The notes below the pieces were generated by a model that was given only the letters and a program-made list of their open reading frames with translations, was not told the origin of the DNA and did no database searches. Positions 24,189-26,488 of a stretch of 26,488 nucleotides of DNA are shown in pieces; position 1 is the first letter of the stretch, and each line of letters opens with the position of its first letter. Location of the stretch: the NCBI GenBank assembly GCA_023391005.1, contig JAEWBS010000095.1:1-26488 (forward strand). Direction: 5' to 3'. Position numbers and translations under genes: made by a program. This stretch comes from Bacillota bacterium. GTDB taxonomy: Bacteria; Bacillota; Clostridia; Oscillospirales; Ruminococcaceae.

Positions 24189-25698
24189 TCAGGTACAGGC
24201 TTACCTTGCTTTGCAGGGTGGCCGCCACCTCCCCGGCGGTTTTGCTCCCCTCAAAGAAGTAAGCGACCTCGGCTGCGATCATGTCGCTGATCACGGTATC
24301 TGTAAACGCGTAGGTGTTGATCTGGTCAGAAAGCGCTTCCACAGCCCGATTGTATTGGATGATTGCCGACAGATGATTCTCGCTCACCGATTCGCCCTGC
24401 CTGCCCACGGCGCTTGTCAATACTGTTTCCGCTTTCTTTTCTCTGGCGGAATTGCGAAGGGGCAGGGCGGTGGGCATCAAATTGGTGTTTAGCTGCATTT
24501 CCTCACTGAGCAGAAATTTAAGAAACGCCCAGGCGGTTTCCTTGTTGTGCGAGTTTGCGTTGATGCCATAAGCTTGCTCGTAAGTAAAGGGTATGGCGCC
24601 ATTCGCGCTCGCCGCGATGCCGGCGATTTCGTCGTCGTCCCCGACAGCCATGGTGCCGCCCTCCGCCATGGCGGTCATTTTGATGCCCAAACCACGGGTA
24701 AAGAGGGAAAGCAGGTTGAAGGCATCTTTGGGTTTGAAGAAAAATCGGTCGGCGGGGGCTTCATCGGCCCGGCGCATCATCATGCCGGCGTCCGCTTGCC
24801 CGGTGGCGCCTTGGCTGACATATCCCAGCGCGCCGTACTGCTTGACGGTTTCCAGCAAGGCGGCAAAGCTGCCGTCACTGAAATTGGCGGTTTTGCTTTC
24901 AAGATCCACAAAGGCGCCGTAGTTTTCCGTCAGCAGCTTGCCCCACAGGTTTACGCCGCCTTTGGTATAATCGAAAATGTTAAACAGCTTGGCGTTTCCA
25001 TCAAAGAGAGGCTCTGCCAAACCAATCAGCTCCTGCGTGGTAAATGCTTCGCCGGGGCCAAACGACGCGGCGGTTTCCGCCGGCACAAGGGCGCTGTCAT
25101 AGGCATAGTAATTAAAGGTGTAATCCATGGGCAAAAACCAGGTTCCATCTTTATATTGGATAGCCTCCAGAATGTTCTCACGGTAATCGCTAGGGCTAAA
25201 ATCGGGGTCGGCCTCCATATACGCCGCCAGATTTTCAAGCTGGCCGCTTTCCACATACTTGTGAAGCGGCAGCACATCCATAGCGAGAATATCCGCGCCC
25301 CCGTCGCTCATCAGGGCGGTGTTGGTCTTGTTGATATAGTCGGCGCGGCCCTGGGGATCGTCCTGCTTCTGTACGATCTGCATCTTTTTGTCCCCCTGCT
25401 CGGAGGTTCTGACCTCCGGCAGGGCAGAGAAGGTTTCCACATTCACGGTGGTTCCCGGATATTGCGCCATGAAAAGCCGGGCCGCATCCTCCAGAAACGC
25501 CTTGTATCGCAGGGTGTCGTAGGTGGAGACGGTGATTTCGCCGGTTATTTCACCGGTCAGAGAAACGCCTGCCTGTGAAGCCGCCGCGTCTTCTGCGGAT
25601 GTATCCGATATGTCGGCGGTTTCTGCCGTGGTTCCGCCGCAAGCGGCAAGAGACAGGGTAAGAATTAGCGATAGGATGATGGCTGAAAATCGATTCAT
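24181..25698 (-). CDS. Extracellular solute-binding lipoprotein, family 1
   Basis: The 505-residue lipoprotein captures the substrate for the MalF/MalG-type permeases at the outer face of the membrane. The ATG at 25698 has GGAGGAGAA just upstream; an in-frame TTG 15 bases earlier lies within that ribosome site. The signal MNRFSAIILSLILTLSLAAC ends in a clear lipobox with Cys20, followed by an acidic, Ser/Ala-rich linker. The mature part has EITVSTYDTLRYKAFLEDAA, MAQYPGTTVNVETFS and NKETAWAFLKFLLSEEMQ, typical of family 1 binding proteins. Such proteins bind oligosaccharides or polyols, but the ligand cannot be read here. It is the first gene of the operon. Confidence 0.93.
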   Translation of the reverse strand: MNRFSAIILSLILTLSLAACGGTTAETADISDTSAEDAAASQAGVSLTGEITGEITVSTYDTLRYKAFLEDAARLFMAQYPGTTVNVETFSALPEVRTSEQGDKKMQIVQKQDDPQGRADYINKTNTALMSDGGADILAMDVLPLHKYVESGQLENLAAYMEADPDFSPSDYRENILEAIQYKDGTWFLPMDYTFNYYAYDSALVPAETAASFGPGEAFTTQELIGLAEPLFDGNAKLFNIFDYTKGGVNLWGKLLTENYGAFVDLESKTANFSDGSFAALLETVKQYGALGYVSQGATGQADAGMMMRRADEAPADRFFFKPKDAFNLLSLFTRGLGIKMTAMAEGGTMAVGDDDEIAGIAASANGAIPFTYEQAYGINANSHNKETAWAFLKFLLSEEMQLNTNLMPTALPLRNSAREKKAETVLTSAVGRQGESVSENHLSAIIQYNRAVEALSDQINTYAFTDTVISDMIAAEVAYFFEGSKTAGEVAATLQSKVSLYLNE

Positions 25699-25735
25699 AC
25701 TGTTCTCCTCCAAGTCAAGTCTTTGGTTTGAGGAC

Positions 25736-25790
25736 AGTATACGACCCGGGTGTGAAGTTCATATGGAGCCCGTATGTAGATGCCATGTAG
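25736..25790 (-). promoter_or_regulatory. Operon promoter with four 11-base-phased direct repeats
   Basis: On the minus strand four consecutive 11-base units follow each other without gaps: CTACATGGCAT (25790-25780), CTACATACGGG (25779-25769), CTCCATATGAA (25768-25758) and CTTCACACCCG (25757-25747). Five bases later is TATACT (25741-25736), a good -10 box, 37 bases before the start codon of the binding lipoprotein. No -35 box is present at the right distance. This layout is that of an activator-dependent promoter of the PhoB/OmpR type, and an OmpR-family regulator is encoded in the same operon. Confidence 0.65.
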
Positions 25791-25819
25791 CTTTTGTTCT
25801 GACAAACCGATGGTATTAG

Positions 25820-25853
25820 AGGGGTTAGCAGTTCGATCCTGCTTATCTCCACA
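25820..25853 (+). pseudogene. 3' fragment of tRNA-Ala
   Basis: The T arm AGCAG-TTCGATC-CTGCT is complete and is followed by the acceptor strand TATCTCC and discriminator A, then CA rather than CCA. This fits the 3' end of tRNA-Ala as found in Firmicutes (acceptor 5' strand would be GGGGATA or similar). The 5' half, D arm and anticodon are absent; the match fades at about 25819. Such 3' tRNA fragments are the usual footprint of element integration at a tRNA gene. Confidence 0.65.
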
Positions 25854-25956
25854 AAATGCTTTGGTCTTCAAATTTTGAACAGTCTGATTGGACTGAACAG
25901 ATTTGAAGACCTTTTTCTTTGCTCTAAGCCTTTGTTTATGAGGTTTTAGGGCTTTA
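25854..25956 (+). repeat. Direct repeat R2 with intrinsic terminator
   Basis: This segment is homologous to R1 (16220-16322). The outer stem GTCTTCAAAT/ATTTGAAGAC (25864-25910) is conserved and followed by CTTTTTCTTT, while the inner part forms only a CAGTC/GACTG stem with internal loops. It directly follows the tRNA-Ala fragment and is probably the original terminator of a tRNA gene. Confidence 0.78.
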
Positions 25957-26051
25957 TTATATAATCAGATGTCCAATTTGCTTTTGCTTTAAAACGCCAA
26001 AATCCGAAACAAAAAGCTAAAAAACACCACTTTCGAACCCCTTGTCCAATT

Positions 26052-26374
26052 TTAATTGGAACGCTTTTTCTTCTGCTTTTCTCGATAGATCATCTCATAC
26101 TGCACTGGCGTTTTATATGCCAGTGTTCCATGAGGACGCTCAGTATTATAAAAAAGAATGTAGTTATTAACACATTTATAGAACTCTCGTTCGCATTTAA
26201 AATTAGTTCGATACAGCTCCTCTTTCTTTAACGCAGAGAAAAACGCCTCTGCTACAGCGTTATCTTGAGGACTTCCGGATCTGGAGAAGGATTGGACAAT
26301 GTTGTTCATGCGCAGGAGGTTTTGAAAGACCCTTGAGGTATATTGAACACCTGATTGCTGTGAAATGTCAGTTG
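26052..26374 (-). pseudogene. IS3-family transposase, truncated and frameshifted C-terminal remnant
   Basis: The last 85 codons read MNNIVQSFSRSGSPQDNAVA, EAFFSALKKEELYRTNF and NTERPHGTLAYKTPVQYEMI, the C-terminal end of an IS3-family integrase-type transposase, with the third catalytic Glu in AEAFFSALKKE. Upstream the protein continues in another frame as GVQYTSRVFQNLLR, and before that as LTFHSNQ. The usual HSDQG motif is therefore broken by a one-base deletion at about 26350 and its aspartate reads Asn. Homology stops at about 26374, so the N-terminal half and orfA are lost. TGTCCAATTT at 25970 and 26043 may belong to the element's end. The element is dead. Confidence 0.85.
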
Positions 26375-26488
26375 CTGAGGATGATTACAAGCTGTCCCGC
26401 GTCCTCGCGGCGCAGGATATTGAAACCGCCCCGCCGATAGGCAACCAGCTGCCCATCCTGCTAAACGGCCGGCCCCTTTGCCGCGCAT

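Noticed and set aside
24547..25578. Plus-strand open frame of 343 codons
   Set aside because: It is antisense to the solute-binding lipoprotein gene, which has a lipobox and ribosome site.
1..26488. CRISPR array
   Set aside because: No regularly spaced repeats with unique spacers were seen; the only phased repeats are the four 11-base units at 25747-25790, which have no spacers.

Overview
The window looks like a chromosomal segment of a low-copy-repeat, moderately GC-rich member of the Firmicutes, probably class Clostridia. This is inferred from strong AGGAGG-type ribosome sites, GTG and TTG starts, a SpoVB-like flippase, a YlxP/DUF503 remnant, lipoprotein-anchored binding proteins, and the PHP-type cyclic phosphodiesterase and PhnX-PhnW fusion seen in gut-type Clostridia and Eggerthella. 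I cannot name the genus.

Region 1 (1-1611): the 3' end of cysE with its terminator, then tRNA-Leu(CAA) with a good promoter and terminator. Next comes a decayed fragment of a large serine recombinase, broken by at least three frameshifts. A lost mobile element therefore lies just upstream of the phosphonate genes.

Region 2 (1612-14159): a tightly packed plus-strand phosphonate operon, phnD-C-E-E-G-H-I-J-K-M-L, then a PHP-domain cyclic phosphodiesterase (PhnPP type), a hexapeptide-repeat acetyltransferase and a PhnX-PhnW fusion. DCEE imports phosphonates. GHI, with L, M, J and K, perform the carbon-phosphorus lyase pathway. The PHP enzyme replaces PhnP and PhnN by turning the cyclic ribose phosphate into ribose 5-phosphate and Pi. 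PhnXW adds the hydrolytic route for 2-aminoethylphosphonate, so two routes for phosphonate use sit in one locus.

Region 3 (14160-16525): a SpoVB/MATE-type flippase with a TTG start, the C-terminal stump of a DUF503 gene, and an AT-rich gene-free stretch. That stretch holds a 14-base direct repeat, a very strong terminator hairpin (repeat R1) and a compact array of four hairpins.

Region 4 (16526-25698, minus strand): an eight-gene operon in the order binding lipoprotein, two MalF/MalG-type permeases, HlyD-type adaptor, MacB-like permease, UgpC/MsmX-type ATPase, OmpR-type response regulator and histidine kinase. It joins the parts of a carbohydrate importer and a MacAB-like adaptor/permease pair around one ATPase gene, under a two-component system. 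Four CTACAT-like repeats with exact 11-base spacing lie just upstream of a TATACT -10 box before the first gene and are a likely binding site for the regulator. This is the best candidate for an undescribed system.

Region 5 (25699-26488): a 34-base 3' fragment of tRNA-Ala followed by repeat R2, which is homologous to R1. The R1/R2 direct repeats flank Region 4 and suggest an acquired island. A decayed IS3-family transposase end follows, then about 110 bases at the window edge that I cannot assign.
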